From contig NZ_CP017157.1 in assembly GCF_001729485.1 (NCBI RefSeq), positions 7,440,001 through 7,504,000 on the forward strand: DNA of 64,000 nucleotides, read 5' to 3'. Position numbers and translations under genes: made by a program. Source of the DNA: Streptomyces lydicus. GTDB taxonomy: Bacteria > Actinomycetota > Actinomycetes > Streptomycetales > Streptomycetaceae. The notes beneath the pieces are model-generated. The model made no database searches and was not told the DNA's origin. It was given only the letters and a program-made list of their open reading frames with translations. Positions 26,478 through 34,799 of the stretch are shown piece after piece. How positions within the stretch are numbered: position 1 is the stretch's first letter; each line of letters opens with the position of its first letter.

Positions 26478-28145
26478 CTAGCCGGCGGCACGCCGGTTGG
26501 CCTTGGAGCGGGAGCGCTTCTCCACGTACATCCGCTGGTCGGCGGACTCCAGTACCTCTTCGGCGGTCATGCCGCAGCTGGCCCAGCCGATGCCGAAGCT
26601 GGCGCCCACCCGGACGGCGCGGCCCTCGACGCGGATCGGCGGGATGATCGCGTTGCGGAGGCGGACGGCGAGGTCCTGGGCGTCGGCGGTGCCGAGGCCG
26701 TCGGCGAGTACCACGAATTCGTCGCCGCCGAGCCGGGCGACGGTGTCGCCGTCGCGGACGCCGTTGGTCAGCCGGCGGGCGACCTCGATCAGTACGGCGT
26801 CGCCGGTGTTGTGCCCGAAGCGGTCGTTGATCGATTTGAAGCCGTCGAGGTCGCAGAAGAGCACGGCGAGGCCCTTGGAGCCGTCGTCGGCGGGGCCGTC
26901 GGCGGGGGCGACGAGGTGGACGTGGTGGTCGAAGGGGGCGGGGGCGTTGCCCTCGAAGCCGTCGACGCCCTCGAAGGGTTCCTTGCCGTTGGTGCGGAAG
27001 CCGTGCGGGTCGCTGGGGTGGCCGCCGGCCGAGGCGTAGGCGTCGGCCATCGATCCGGCGGGGCGGGAGCACAGCCGGGCGCCGAGGCGGGTGCGCAGTT
27101 CGGCGCTGTTGGGCAGTCCGGTCAGCGAGTCGTGGCTGGCGCGGTGCGCGAGCTGGAGTTCGTGCCGCTTGCGCTCCTCGATGTCCTCGACGTGGGTGAG
27201 GAGGTAGCGGGGGCCGTCGGCGGTGTCGGCGACGACGGAGTTGCGCAGCGAGACCCATACGTAGGTGCCGTCGCGGCGGGCGAGTCGCAGTTCGGCGCGG
27301 CCGCCCTCGGCGGAGGTGCGCAGCAGGGTGCCGATGTCCTCGGGGTGGACGAGGTCGGAGAAGGAGTAGCGGCGCAGTCCGGACGCGGTGCGGCCGAGGA
27401 GGCGGCACAGGGCGTCGTTGGTGCGGAGCAGGCGGCCGTGCTGGTCGCCGCCCATTTCGGCCACGGCCATGCCGCTGGGGGCGTATTCGAACGCCTGGCG
27501 GAAGCTTTCCTCGCTGGCGCGCAGGGCCTGCTGTTCGCGTTCCAGGCGGACCAGTGCGCGTTGCATGTTGGCGCGGAGGCGGGCGTTGCTGATGGCGATG
27601 GCGGACTGGAAGGCGTACATCTGGAGGGCTTCCTGCCCCCAGGGGCCGGGCCGGCGGCCGTTGCGGGGCCGGTCGACGGAGATCACTCCGAGGAGCTCGC
27701 CGCCGCCGTTGACGGCGGTGTACATGGGGGCGAAGAGCCGGTCCATGGGGTGCCACTCGTCGGGGAAGCGGGGGGCGGGGCCGGCGGTGTGCCACTGCGG
27801 GACGTCGTCGTCGTCGAGGACCCAGCCCTCGGTGTACGGGATGAAGCACAGGTCGCCCCAGCGTTCCCCCATGGACAGCCGGCGTTCCCAGGAGGAGCGC
27901 GAGCCGACCCGGCCGGCCATCAGGGCCTCGGCGCCCGCGCTGCCGGCGACGGCGGCGACGACGAGGTCGCCGTCGGGCCGGACGAGGTTGACCGCGGCCA
28001 GTTCATAGCCCAGGCCGTTGAGCGCCCCGTCGGCGACGGTCTGCAAGGTGTCCGCAAGGCTGCGTGCGGTGTTCAGCTCGGCGACCACTTGGTGCAGCTG
28101 CCGCAGGGTCGCAAGACGGACGTATGGCTCCGACTCGGTCTCCAT
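26478..28145 (-). CDS. cdgB: GAF-PAS-GGDEF diguanylate cyclase CdgB
   Basis: The enzyme makes cyclic di-GMP, which in streptomycetes holds BldD in its DNA-binding form and delays sporulation. Domains are GAF (about 20-180), PAS/PAC (about 205-320, ending VEDIEERKRHE) and GGDEF (about 335-555). The active site reads RLGGDEFVVL. An RDGD inhibitory site lies exactly five residues before GGDEF, so product inhibition is expected. The GGDEF domain carries an unusual insertion of about 60 residues after its first helix. The start at 28145 is preferred to the GTG at 28211 because AGGGAGA lies 7 nt before it and nothing similar precedes 28211. Confidence 0.92.
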   Translation of the reverse strand: METESEPYVRLATLRQLHQVVAELNTARSLADTLQTVADGALNGLGYELAAVNLVRPDGDLVVAAVAGSAGAEALMAGRVGSRSSWERRLSMGERWGDLCFIPYTEGWVLDDDDVPQWHTAGPAPRFPDEWHPMDRLFAPMYTAVNGGGELLGVISVDRPRNGRRPGPWGQEALQMYAFQSAIAISNARLRANMQRALVRLEREQQALRASEESFRQAFEYAPSGMAVAEMGGDQHGRLLRTNDALCRLLGRTASGLRRYSFSDLVHPEDIGTLLRTSAEGGRAELRLARRDGTYVWVSLRNSVVADTADGPRYLLTHVEDIEERKRHELQLAHRASHDSLTGLPNSAELRTRLGARLCSRPAGSMADAYASAGGHPSDPHGFRTNGKEPFEGVDGFEGNAPAPFDHHVHLVAPADGPADDGSKGLAVLFCDLDGFKSINDRFGHNTGDAVLIEVARRLTNGVRDGDTVARLGGDEFVVLADGLGTADAQDLAVRLRNAIIPPIRVEGRAVRVGASFGIGWASCGMTAEEVLESADQRMYVEKRSRSKANRRAAG

Positions 28146-28206
28146 CGCTCGCTCTCCCTGAGACCTCGACAGCAAACTCCACGATTCTTTGTCGTCCGAT
28201 TCCACG

Positions 28207-28225
28207 CTCACTGAATCACAGTGAG
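28207..28225. promoter_or_regulatory. Inverted repeat near the cdgB 5' end
   Basis: CTCACTG-N5-CAGTGAG is a perfect 7+5+7 inverted repeat, about 60 bp upstream of the preferred cdgB start. It is a candidate regulator site. Confidence 0.5.
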
Positions 28226-28263
28226 CTGTTCACTCGGTACACAGGGTCAACAATTAGCGCCTG

Positions 28264-28281
28264 CTGTGACTCAAGTCACAG
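28264..28281. promoter_or_regulatory. 18-bp inverted repeat upstream of cdgB, candidate BldD-type operator
   Basis: CTGTGACT-CA-AGTCACAG is a perfect 8+2+8 inverted repeat. cdgB is an established BldD target in S. coelicolor, and TGAC half-sites fit BldD. The BldD consensus has a one-base centre where this repeat has two, so the assignment is tentative. Confidence 0.5.
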
Positions 28282-28411
28282 ACGGTGAGCGAGCGTTGAC
28301 GTCCCCCGACGCCCCCATTATTGGGGCGCACCTTCACTCTTTCCACACTTTCTGAACGCAAATTCCGGAGTTCGCGGACGTTTCCGGGACCTCGGTCGCC
28401 AGACCTAGGGC

Positions 28412-29083
28412 ATGCGTGGTCCCAGGGCCCGATGCGAGTCGTCCGGCGAGGAAGTTAGCGTTCGTGGCGTGTTCACGAAAACCCCTGCCGACGCGACGGC
28501 CCTCGGGTCCGCCGTTCCCGCCGCACCCACCATTGCCCTGGCCTCCGTGCCGGGGGGCGTACCGATCCCGCATGCTGTGGGGGTGAGTGACGACGAGTTC
28601 CGCGCCGCCCTGTCCCGCCTCGCCGCCGGCGTGGTGCTGATCACCGCCCACGACCCGGACGACGGGCCGCGCGGCGAGGACGTCGGCATGACCGCCACGG
28701 CGTTCCTGTCCGTCTCCCTCGATCCGCCGCTCGTGATGGTGAGCGTTCGCAACGACTCGCGGATGGACGACCTGCTGGAGCTGCAGCCGCTGTGGGCGGT
28801 GTCGGTGCTGTCGGGGCATCAGCGTCAGACCGCCGGACGATTCGCGATGAAGGGCCGCATCAGCGACCGACTGCTCTTCGAGGACATTCCGCACGTACGG
28901 GGCGAAGCGTCCGGGGCTCCGCTCATCGGGGGCGCGCTGGCGACGCTGGAGTGCCGCACCGAACAGCGGGTGGAGGCCGGCGACCACACGCTCGTCATCG
29001 GGCGGGTCCTCGCGACCTCGGTCCCGAACGAGGACGACGGGCCGCTGATGTACTTCCGGGGGAAGTACCGGCAGTTGGGGTGA
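28412..29083 (+). CDS. Flavin reductase-like FMN-binding domain protein
   Basis: The 223-residue protein has a flexible N-terminus (about 1-58) followed by the flavin reductase fold: SDDEFRAALSRLAAGVVLITA, GMTATAFLSVSLDPPLVMVSV, a RFAMKGRISDR stretch and a final LMYFRGKYRQLG. Such enzymes reduce FMN or FAD with NAD(P)H, often for partner monooxygenases, none of which is adjacent. Start choice is uncertain, since GTG at 28469 and GTG at 28583 are alternatives. The core begins near the latter. Confidence 0.82.
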   Translation: MRGPRARCESSGEEVSVRGVFTKTPADATALGSAVPAAPTIALASVPGGVPIPHAVGVSDDEFRAALSRLAAGVVLITAHDPDDGPRGEDVGMTATAFLSVSLDPPLVMVSVRNDSRMDDLLELQPLWAVSVLSGHQRQTAGRFAMKGRISDRLLFEDIPHVRGEASGAPLIGGALATLECRTEQRVEAGDHTLVIGRVLATSVPNEDDGPLMYFRGKYRQLG

Positions 29084-29106
29084 GCACCCGGCGGGCGGCG
29101 CCGGGG

Positions 29107-29535
29107 TCAGGTCCAGTCGCGGCCCGAGCGGCCGCGCTTGGTGTCGCCGCGCTGCTTCTTCTCGCGCAGCCGCCGCTCGTTGATGCCCCGTGGGATGCGC
29201 GACTTGCGGCGCGGCTTGGGCGGCGGCGCGCTCGCCTCGGCCAGCAGCGCGGCCATCCGTACGGCCGCGGTCTCGCGGTTGCGCCACTGGGAGCGGTGGT
29301 CGGAGGCCCGCACCGCCAGCACGCCGTCGGTCAGCCGGCCGGCGAGCCGCTCCAGGGCGCGCTCCTTCCACACCTGCGGCAGCGCCTCGGTCTTGGCGAG
29401 GTCGAAGCGCAGTTCGACGGAGGTGTCGCTGGTGTTGACGTGCTGGCCGCCCGGCCCCGAGGAACGCGAGAAACGCCAGACGAGCTCGGTCTCCGGGAGG
29501 GCGACCGAACCGCGGATGACATAGGGCCCGGACAT
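29107..29535 (-). CDS. arfB: Alternative ribosome-rescue peptidyl-tRNA hydrolase ArfB
   Basis: ArfB releases peptides from ribosomes stalled without a stop codon. The 142-residue protein has the catalytic GGQ in RSSGPGGQHVNTSDT (residues about 24-38), then a domain like release-factor domain 3. The strongly basic C-terminal tail (KPRRKSRIPRGINERRLREK) in this family enters the empty mRNA channel. The ATG at 29535 gives the standard family length; the longer frame to 29649 adds an arginine-rich non-homologous leader. It is convergent with the flavin reductase gene, 23 bp away. Confidence 0.93.
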   Translation of the reverse strand: MSGPYVIRGSVALPETELVWRFSRSSGPGGQHVNTSDTSVELRFDLAKTEALPQVWKERALERLAGRLTDGVLAVRASDHRSQWRNRETAAVRMAALLAEASAPPPKPRRKSRIPRGINERRLREKKQRGDTKRGRSGRDWT

Positions 29536-29783
29536 GCGTCCTATGATCCCCCGGACCTGGGCACCCGTCACCCTCTTTTCACGGCCCCGGGCGCGGCGCC
29601 GCGGCAGGATTCCTCCGCGGATCCGGCGTCCGGCATCAGGGTTCGGCAAAGAAAGTAAAGGGAGCTGGAACCTCGCGGTCCCCTGCCGGCGTTGTGGTGG
29701 GTGACGGTAGCTTCGTGCGCGGTGCTTCAGACGGCGTACGGAGCCCGACGACTCGACGCGTTGACTAGGAAAGGGACATCCCC

Positions 29784-30359
29784 ATGGCTGTAAGCCTGTC
29801 CAAGGGCGGCAACGTCTCGCTCACCAAGGAGGCACCGGGCCTGACCGCCGTCACGGTCGGCCTCGGCTGGGACGTCCGCACCACCACCGGCACGGACTTC
29901 GACCTCGACGCGAGCGCGATCGCGGTCAACCCGAGCGGCAAGGTCTACTCGGACCAGCACTTCGTCTTCTTCAACAACAAGGCCACGCCGGACCAGTCGA
30001 TCGTGCACACGGGTGACAACGTGACCGGTCAGGGCGAGGGCGACGACGAGCAGATCAACGTCAACCTGGCGGCGCTGCCCGCCGACGTCGACAAGATCGT
30101 CTTCCCGGTCTCCATCTACGACGCCGAGAGCCGCAGCCAGAACTTCGGCCAGGTGCGCAACGCCTTCATCCGCATCGTCAACCAGGCCGGCGGCGCGGAG
30201 ATCGCCCGCTACGACCTCAGCGAGGACGCGGCGACCGAGACCGCCATGGTCTTCGGTGAGCTGTACCGCAACGGCGCGGAGTGGAAGTTCCGCGCGGTGG
30301 GCCAGGGTTACGCGTCGGGCCTGGTCGGCATCGCGAAGGACTTCGGCGTCAACGTCTGA
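29784..30359 (+). CDS. terD: TerD-family tellurium/stress resistance protein
   Basis: The 191-residue protein shows the TerD calcium-binding beta-sandwich pattern: [40 protein letters not shown] (acidic Ca site), [20 protein letters not shown] and [29 protein letters not shown] upstream of the ATG supports the start. Streptomycetes carry many TerD paralogues linked to stress and differentiation. No other ter genes are adjacent, so this is a stand-alone copy. A rho-independent terminator follows. Confidence 0.93.
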   Translation: MAVSLSKGGNVSLTKEAPGLTAVTVGLGWDVRTTTGTDFDLDASAIAVNPSGKVYSDQHFVFFNNKATPDQSIVHTGDNVTGQGEGDDEQINVNLAALPADVDKIVFPVSIYDAESRSQNFGQVRNAFIRIVNQAGGAEIARYDLSEDAATETAMVFGELYRNGAEWKFRAVGQGYASGLVGIAKDFGVNV

Positions 30360-30426
30360 GTCCGTCCGGCGCGGATGCGCCACGGTCCGTGCGGGCGACG
30401 CCGCCCGAGTCACCGACCCGTTTGTG

Positions 30427-30452
30427 GGGCCGGTCCCGTAAGGGGCCGGCCC
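30427..30452 (+). terminator. terD rho-independent terminator
   Basis: GGGCCGGTCCC (30427-30437) pairs with GGGGCCGGCCC (30442-30452), with one mismatch and a 4-nt loop. A T-rich run (TCGGTGTTTT) follows. Confidence 0.75.
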
Positions 30453-30479
30453 TCGGTGTTTTCCGGGCGCCGCCGGCCG

Positions 30480-30752
30480 TCAGGCGACGGCGCTCTCCGT
30501 CGGCGTTCCGGGCGGGGCGGCCAGCGTCGCCACCTCGTCCAGCGACAGGCCGAGCGCGCCGGCCAGCGCGGCGACCGTGAAGAACGCCGGTGTCGGCGCC
30601 CGCCCGGTCTCGATCTTCCGCAGGGTCTCGGCGGACAGTCCCGCCGCCGCCGCGACGTCGACCATGCTCCGCTCGCCGCGCGCCGTACGCAGCAGCGCGC
30701 CGAGCCGCTCACCGCGTTCGCGTTCCCAGGGGGTCAGTGGAGTACGCACCAT
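30480..30752 (-). CDS. XRE-family helix-turn-helix regulator
   Basis: The 90-residue protein is a single Cro/CI-type HTH domain. ERLGALLRTARGERSMVDVA leads into the recognition region AAAGLSAETLRKIETGRAPT, and FFTVAALAGALGLSLDEV closes the five-helix bundle. The ATG at 30752 is used; the frame to 30779 would start inside the operator. It diverges from a methionine aminopeptidase gene across an 85-bp region filled with three 14-bp repeats. It probably represses itself and perhaps that neighbour. Confidence 0.85.
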   Translation of the reverse strand: MVRTPLTPWERERGERLGALLRTARGERSMVDVAAAAGLSAETLRKIETGRAPTPAFFTVAALAGALGLSLDEVATLAAPPGTPTESAVA

Positions 30753-30764
30753 GCCCGTGATACT

Positions 30765-30806
30765 AATACCGGTAAACAAATACCGGTATTCAAATAACGG
30801 TCCTCG
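30765..30806. promoter_or_regulatory. Three 14-bp operator repeats between HTH gene and methionine aminopeptidase gene
   Basis: AATACCGGTAAACA, AATACCGGTATTCA and AATAACGGTCCTCG follow each other without gap at 30765, 30779 and 30793. Units 1 and 2 centre on the palindrome TACCGGTA; unit 3 is degenerate. The A/T content is unusual for this genome and suggests overlapping promoters and cooperative repressor binding. Confidence 0.8.
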
Positions 30807-30837
30807 GGGCCGGACCGGCGCTCAGGGAGGGATCCTC

Positions 30838-31605
30838 ATGGTGGAACTCAAGACGGCCGCGGCAGTGGACGCGATGCGCGAGTCCGGGCGGGTGGTCGCG
30901 GACGCGCTGGCCGCCGTACGCGCCGCGGCCGCGCCGGGGATGCGGCTGCTGGAGCTCGACGAGGTGGCCCGCGCGGTGCTGCGCGACGCCGGCGCCGACT
31001 CCCCGTTCCTCGGCTACCGGCCGTCCTTCGCCCCCACCCCGTTCCCCGCCGTGCTCTGCGTCTCCGTCAACGACGCGATCGTGCACGGCGTCCCGGACGC
31101 GTCCCGGCTGTGCGACGGCGACCTGGTGAGCATCGACTGCGGCGCCGTGGTGGACGGCTGGGCCGGGGACGCGGCCCTCAGCTTCACGGTCGGCACCGCG
31201 CGCCCCGAGGACCAGCGCCTGATGGACACCACCCGGCAGGCGCTGGCGGCCGGCATCGCGGCGGCCGTGCCGGGCGCCCGGATGGGCGACGTCTCGCACG
31301 CGATCGGCAGCGTCGGCCGCGCCGCCGGCTACGGCATTCCCGAGGACTTCGGCGGACACGGCATCGGCCGGCGGATGCACGAGGACCCGCCGGTGCCCAA
31401 CGACGGACGCCCGGGGCGCGGCTACCCGCTGCGCCCCGGCCTGGTCATCGCCATCGAGCCGATGTTCCTGGCCGGCGGCTCGAACAAGTACGCCGAGGAC
31501 GACGACGGCTGGACCCTGCGCACGGTGGACGGCAGCCGCGCCGCCCACTTCGAGCACACGGTGGCGGTCACCGAGGACGGGCCGCGGGTGCTGACGCTGC
31601 CGTGA
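30838..31605 (+). CDS. map: Type I methionine aminopeptidase
   Basis: The 255-residue enzyme removes initiator methionine from nascent proteins. All five metal ligands and the catalytic His region are visible: NDAIVHGVPD, SIDCGAVVDGWAGDAALSF (two Asp), GGHGIGRRMHEDP, IAIEPMFLAGG and FEHTVAVTEDG. AGGGAGGG 7 nt before the ATG at 30838 fixes the start; the open frame extending back to 30577 is accidental. It is probably an accessory copy, since the housekeeping map normally sits with ribosomal-protein genes. Its divergent HTH neighbour suggests conditional expression. Confidence 0.93.
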   Translation: MVELKTAAAVDAMRESGRVVADALAAVRAAAAPGMRLLELDEVARAVLRDAGADSPFLGYRPSFAPTPFPAVLCVSVNDAIVHGVPDASRLCDGDLVSIDCGAVVDGWAGDAALSFTVGTARPEDQRLMDTTRQALAAGIAAAVPGARMGDVSHAIGSVGRAAGYGIPEDFGGHGIGRRMHEDPPVPNDGRPGRGYPLRPGLVIAIEPMFLAGGSNKYAEDDDGWTLRTVDGSRAAHFEHTVAVTEDGPRVLTLP

Positions 31606-31666
31606 CGGGCCGCGCCCGCACCGCGGCGGTCGCGGCCGCCCGCCCGTCACCCCGGCCACCCGTCGG

Positions 31667-32284
31667 CTACTTGTCGAGCGCCCGCGCGCCGGCCTCGGCG
31701 AACTGCTCGTCGAGGGCACCGCTCGGGGCGCCCGCGACACCGATACCGGCGATCGGCGCGCCCCCGTCCCGGACCGGGGCGCCGCCCGCCAGGAAGAGCG
31801 TGCCGGGGATGTCCTTGAGCGTGGGGGCCTGGCCGAGCCGTCCGACCAGCTCCGACGTGGGGGCGTTCCAGGACACCGCGGTGTACGCCTTCCGTACGGC
31901 CGACTCGTAGGACTGCGGGCCGGCGCCGTCCCCGCGCAGCTGGACGAGCACGCTGCCGTTGCGGTCCACGACGGCGACCGAGACCTGCCGGTCGGCCTTC
32001 TCCGCGGCGTCCAGGGCGGCCTGCGCGGCCCGGGTGGCGGCGGCGAGGGTGAGGTGGGTGGTGGTACGGGTGAGGCCCTTGCCGACGGAGGGGGCGGAGG
32101 GGGCGGCGGCCCGAGCTGCCGGGGCGGCGGGGGCGGCGGCCGCGGAGACGGCGCCGAAGGTGCCCGCGCCGAGCAGGGCGACGGCGGCCGCCGTTCCGGC
32201 GAGGATCCGGCCGCGGCGGGAGGTGGCCGGGCGGGCGGCCGGGGTCGAGGACCGGTGGGAGGACGGGCGCGAGGTCGGGTTCAT
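31667..32284 (-). CDS. hbpS: Secreted haem-binding protein of the HbpS/GlcG family
   Basis: The 205-residue protein starts with a twin-arginine-like signal (ATSRRGRILAGTAAAVALLG) and a linker. A GlcG/HbpS domain follows (LTLAAATRAAQAALDAAEKA, VAVVDRNGSVLVQLRGD, and the closing AGIGVAGAPSGALDEQFAEAG). The DAAE in the first helix matches the DxxE iron-binding motif described for HbpS of S. reticuli. In that system extracellular HbpS binds haem and iron and modulates the sensor kinase SenS. Here it is divergent from a senS-senR pair, as expected. AGGAG precedes the ATG at 32284. Confidence 0.88.
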   Translation of the reverse strand: MNPTSRPSSHRSSTPAARPATSRRGRILAGTAAAVALLGAGTFGAVSAAAAPAAPAARAAAPSAPSVGKGLTRTTTHLTLAAATRAAQAALDAAEKADRQVSVAVVDRNGSVLVQLRGDGAGPQSYESAVRKAYTAVSWNAPTSELVGRLGQAPTLKDIPGTLFLAGGAPVRDGGAPIAGIGVAGAPSGALDEQFAEAGARALDK

Positions 32285-32514
32285 GGCGGCGCTCCTGGGG
32301 CGGTGGCTGACTGGAGTCCCATCGTCGGAGCGGCGAGGGGCCGGGCGGATCGGCGTACCGGCCGGGATCGCCGTGCATGATGGGGGACATCGGGGTCGGC
32401 CGTTCGGTTGATGCGGGCCGCTCTCCGCCCGGGTTACGACTGACGCGTGAGAGGTCGCGCCGCGAGTGCCGGCGCCCGCCCCGTTCCGCGGGAGAGCCCG
32501 ATGAGGAGAACCAC

Positions 32515-33858
32515 GTGCACACCACACCGGAAGCGCCGGGGCCGTCGGGGCCGCCGGGGCTGCCGGAGCCACCGCGGTCTCCGGCGGCAGGGGCGTGGCC
32601 GGCGGCGGGCCCGCCCCGGGACGCCGACCCGGACGCCCGCTGGCTGGGACCGGTCCTGCACGTCGCGTTCTTCCTCCTGCTCGGCGCGTCGCTCGCGCGC
32701 TTCCTGACCCACCACCCGGGCGAACCCCGCACCCCCTGGATCATCGCCCTCGGGCTCGTCCTCGCCCTCCTCCACGTCCTCGGGCCGTCCGTCGGCTCCC
32801 CCGCGGACGACGAGCGGCGGCCCACCGCGCGACGGATGCTCTGGCTGGGCGCGGTGGTCGCCACCTGGGTCGTCCTGGTGCTGCTCGCGCCGAGCTTCGC
32901 GTGGTGCGCGGTGCCGCTGTTCTACACAGGGCTGCGGACCCTGCCGGCCGGGGCGGCGACGCTGCTCGTGGGCCTGCTCACCGCGTTCGTGGTGGTCGCC
33001 CAGCTGCGGCTGGCCAGCGGCTTCGACCCGAACCTGCTGCTGGCCCCGCCGGCCGTCGCGGCCCTCGCCACCGCCGTGTTCGTCCACATGGAGCGGCAGG
33101 CCGAACGGCAGCGGGCACTGATCGGCGACCTCCGGCGCACCCGGCGCGAACTGGCCGCCACGGAACGGCGCGAGGGCACCCTCGCCGAGCGGCAGCGGCT
33201 CTCGATGGAGATCCACGACACCCTCGCGCAGGGCCTGTCCAGCCAGCAGATGCTGCTCCAGGCCGCCGAGCGCACCTGGGACACCGACCCGGCCACCGCC
33301 CGCGGGCACATCCGTACGGCCACCGAGATCACCGCCCGCAACCTCGCCGAGGCCCGCCGCTTCGTCCACGACCTCGGCCCCGCCGACCTGGCCGACGGCA
33401 GCACGCTGCCCGCGGCCCTGCGCGCCCTCGCCGCGCGGGCGGCCCGGTCGGCGGCAGCCGGCGACCCCGCCGTCCGCTTCCACCAGGACGGCACGCCCGT
33501 TCCGCTGCCCGACCGGGTGCAGTCCGCGTTGCTGCGGATCGCCCAGGGCGCTTTGGCGAACGTCCGCGAACACGCCGCCGCGACCACCGTCACCCTGACC
33601 CTCAGCTACCTCGGTGACCAGGTCGCCCTCGACATCGCCGACGACGGCCGCGGCTTCACCCCGCCGCCGGCCCCGTACGCCCCGCCCGGCGGGCCCGCCG
33701 ATCCGGCCCCGTCCGGCGGCCCGGGGCGGGTCCGCGGGCACGGGCTGCCCGCCATGCACGCCCGGATGCGGCAGCTGGGCGGCGCCCTCACCATTGAATC
33801 GACGCCGGGCGAGGGCACCGTCCTGTCCGCCGCCGTCCCTCTGGAGCAGACCCCATGA
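32515..33858 (+). CDS. senS: Sensor histidine kinase SenS (redox/haem sensing with HbpS)
   Basis: The 447-residue kinase has a Pro-rich N-terminus and about five transmembrane helices between residues 45 and 200. A HisKA_3 dimerisation domain with the phosphoacceptor His in IHDTLAQGLSSQQML and a HATPase domain (DIADDGRGFTPPP, then a glycine-rich loop ending HGLPAMHARMRQLGG) follow. GTG at 32515 is preferred over 32377 because GAGGAG lies 6 nt upstream. The stop codon overlaps the senR start in ATGA. Pairing with hbpS supports a role in oxidative or haem stress. Confidence 0.88.
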   Translation: MHTTPEAPGPSGPPGLPEPPRSPAAGAWPAAGPPRDADPDARWLGPVLHVAFFLLLGASLARFLTHHPGEPRTPWIIALGLVLALLHVLGPSVGSPADDERRPTARRMLWLGAVVATWVVLVLLAPSFAWCAVPLFYTGLRTLPAGAATLLVGLLTAFVVVAQLRLASGFDPNLLLAPPAVAALATAVFVHMERQAERQRALIGDLRRTRRELAATERREGTLAERQRLSMEIHDTLAQGLSSQQMLLQAAERTWDTDPATARGHIRTATEITARNLAEARRFVHDLGPADLADGSTLPAALRALAARAARSAAAGDPAVRFHQDGTPVPLPDRVQSALLRIAQGALANVREHAAATTVTLTLSYLGDQVALDIADDGRGFTPPPAPYAPPGGPADPAPSGGPGRVRGHGLPAMHARMRQLGGALTIESTPGEGTVLSAAVPLEQTP

Positions 33859-34595
33859 CCCCACCCGCCGGCGATCGCGACCCCGCGCACACCCCCGTAC
33901 GCGTGCTGCTCTGCGACGACCACGCCGTCGTCCGCGCCGGGCTGCTCGCCCTGCTGAGCAGCGCCCACGGCATCGAGGTCATCGGCGAGGCCGGCGACGG
34001 GGAGGAGGCCGTGGCGCTGGCCGCCGCCCTCCGTCCCGACGTGGTGCTGATGGACCTCCAGCTCGGCTCCGGCATCGACGGCATCGAGGCCACCCGCCGC
34101 ATCGCCGGCCTGGCCGCGCAAGGCGCCGGGCAGAACGCCGCGCACGACTCCGCGCACGACTTCGCGCACGGGGCCGAGCACGGCGCGGCGGGTCGGGGCG
34201 CCCCGCATGTGCTCGTCCTGACCACCTACGACACCGACGCCGACATCAACCGCGCCATCGAGGCAGGCGCCACCGGCTACCTCCTCAAGGCCGAACGGCC
34301 GGAGGAACTGTTCTCCGCGATCCGGGCCGCCGCCGCCGGCCGCAGCACGCTCTCCGCGCCCGTCGCGCACCGCGTGCTGGCCCAGATGCGCAGCCCCCGG
34401 CCCGGCCTCACCGACCGGGAGCTCGACATCCTCGGCCAGCTCGCCCGCGGGCTGAGCAACCGCGAGATCGCCCGTGCCCTGTTCATCAGCGAGGCCACGG
34501 TCAAGACCCACCTCGGCCGGATCTACGACAAGCTCGGTGTGGACACCCGCGCCGGCGCCGTCTCCGTTGCCAAGGAGCAGCGGCTGCTGCCCTGA
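33855..34595 (+). CDS. senR: LuxR-type response regulator SenR with His-rich receiver insertion
   Basis: The 246-residue regulator has a receiver domain (about 14-150; acidic pair CDDH, phosphoacceptor Asp67 in VVLMDLQL, conserved LLKAERPEEL) and a C-terminal LuxR HTH (about 182-240; LTDRELDILGQLARGLSNRE, ATVKTHLGRIYDKLGV). Between the helix after Asp67 and the next beta-strand lies an insertion of about 25 residues with histidines at 97, 101, 105 and 109, that is His-x3 four times. Most NarL/LuxR receivers lack it. It could bind metal or haem, or be inert filler. It overlaps senS by four bases. Confidence 0.9.
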   Translation: MTPPAGDRDPAHTPVRVLLCDDHAVVRAGLLALLSSAHGIEVIGEAGDGEEAVALAAALRPDVVLMDLQLGSGIDGIEATRRIAGLAAQGAGQNAAHDSAHDFAHGAEHGAAGRGAPHVLVLTTYDTDADINRAIEAGATGYLLKAERPEELFSAIRAAAAGRSTLSAPVAHRVLAQMRSPRPGLTDRELDILGQLARGLSNREIARALFISEATVKTHLGRIYDKLGVDTRAGAVSVAKEQRLLP

Positions 34596-34799
34596 CGACC
34601 CCGACGGGGCCGTCACCGGGCACGGGGGCGAGGCGTGGGGAGCGTGCTCCGGACCGCGTAGCCGCGGACCTCGGTGTCCTGTCCCACGGGGGGGGCGACG
34701 CACGGATCAGCCGCGCCCCGGCCGGCCCGGCCGACGGAGCCCGCACGGCGGGCCCGGTGCGGGCGAAGAGCGGCCGGACCGGCGTGACACCCTTGGTAC

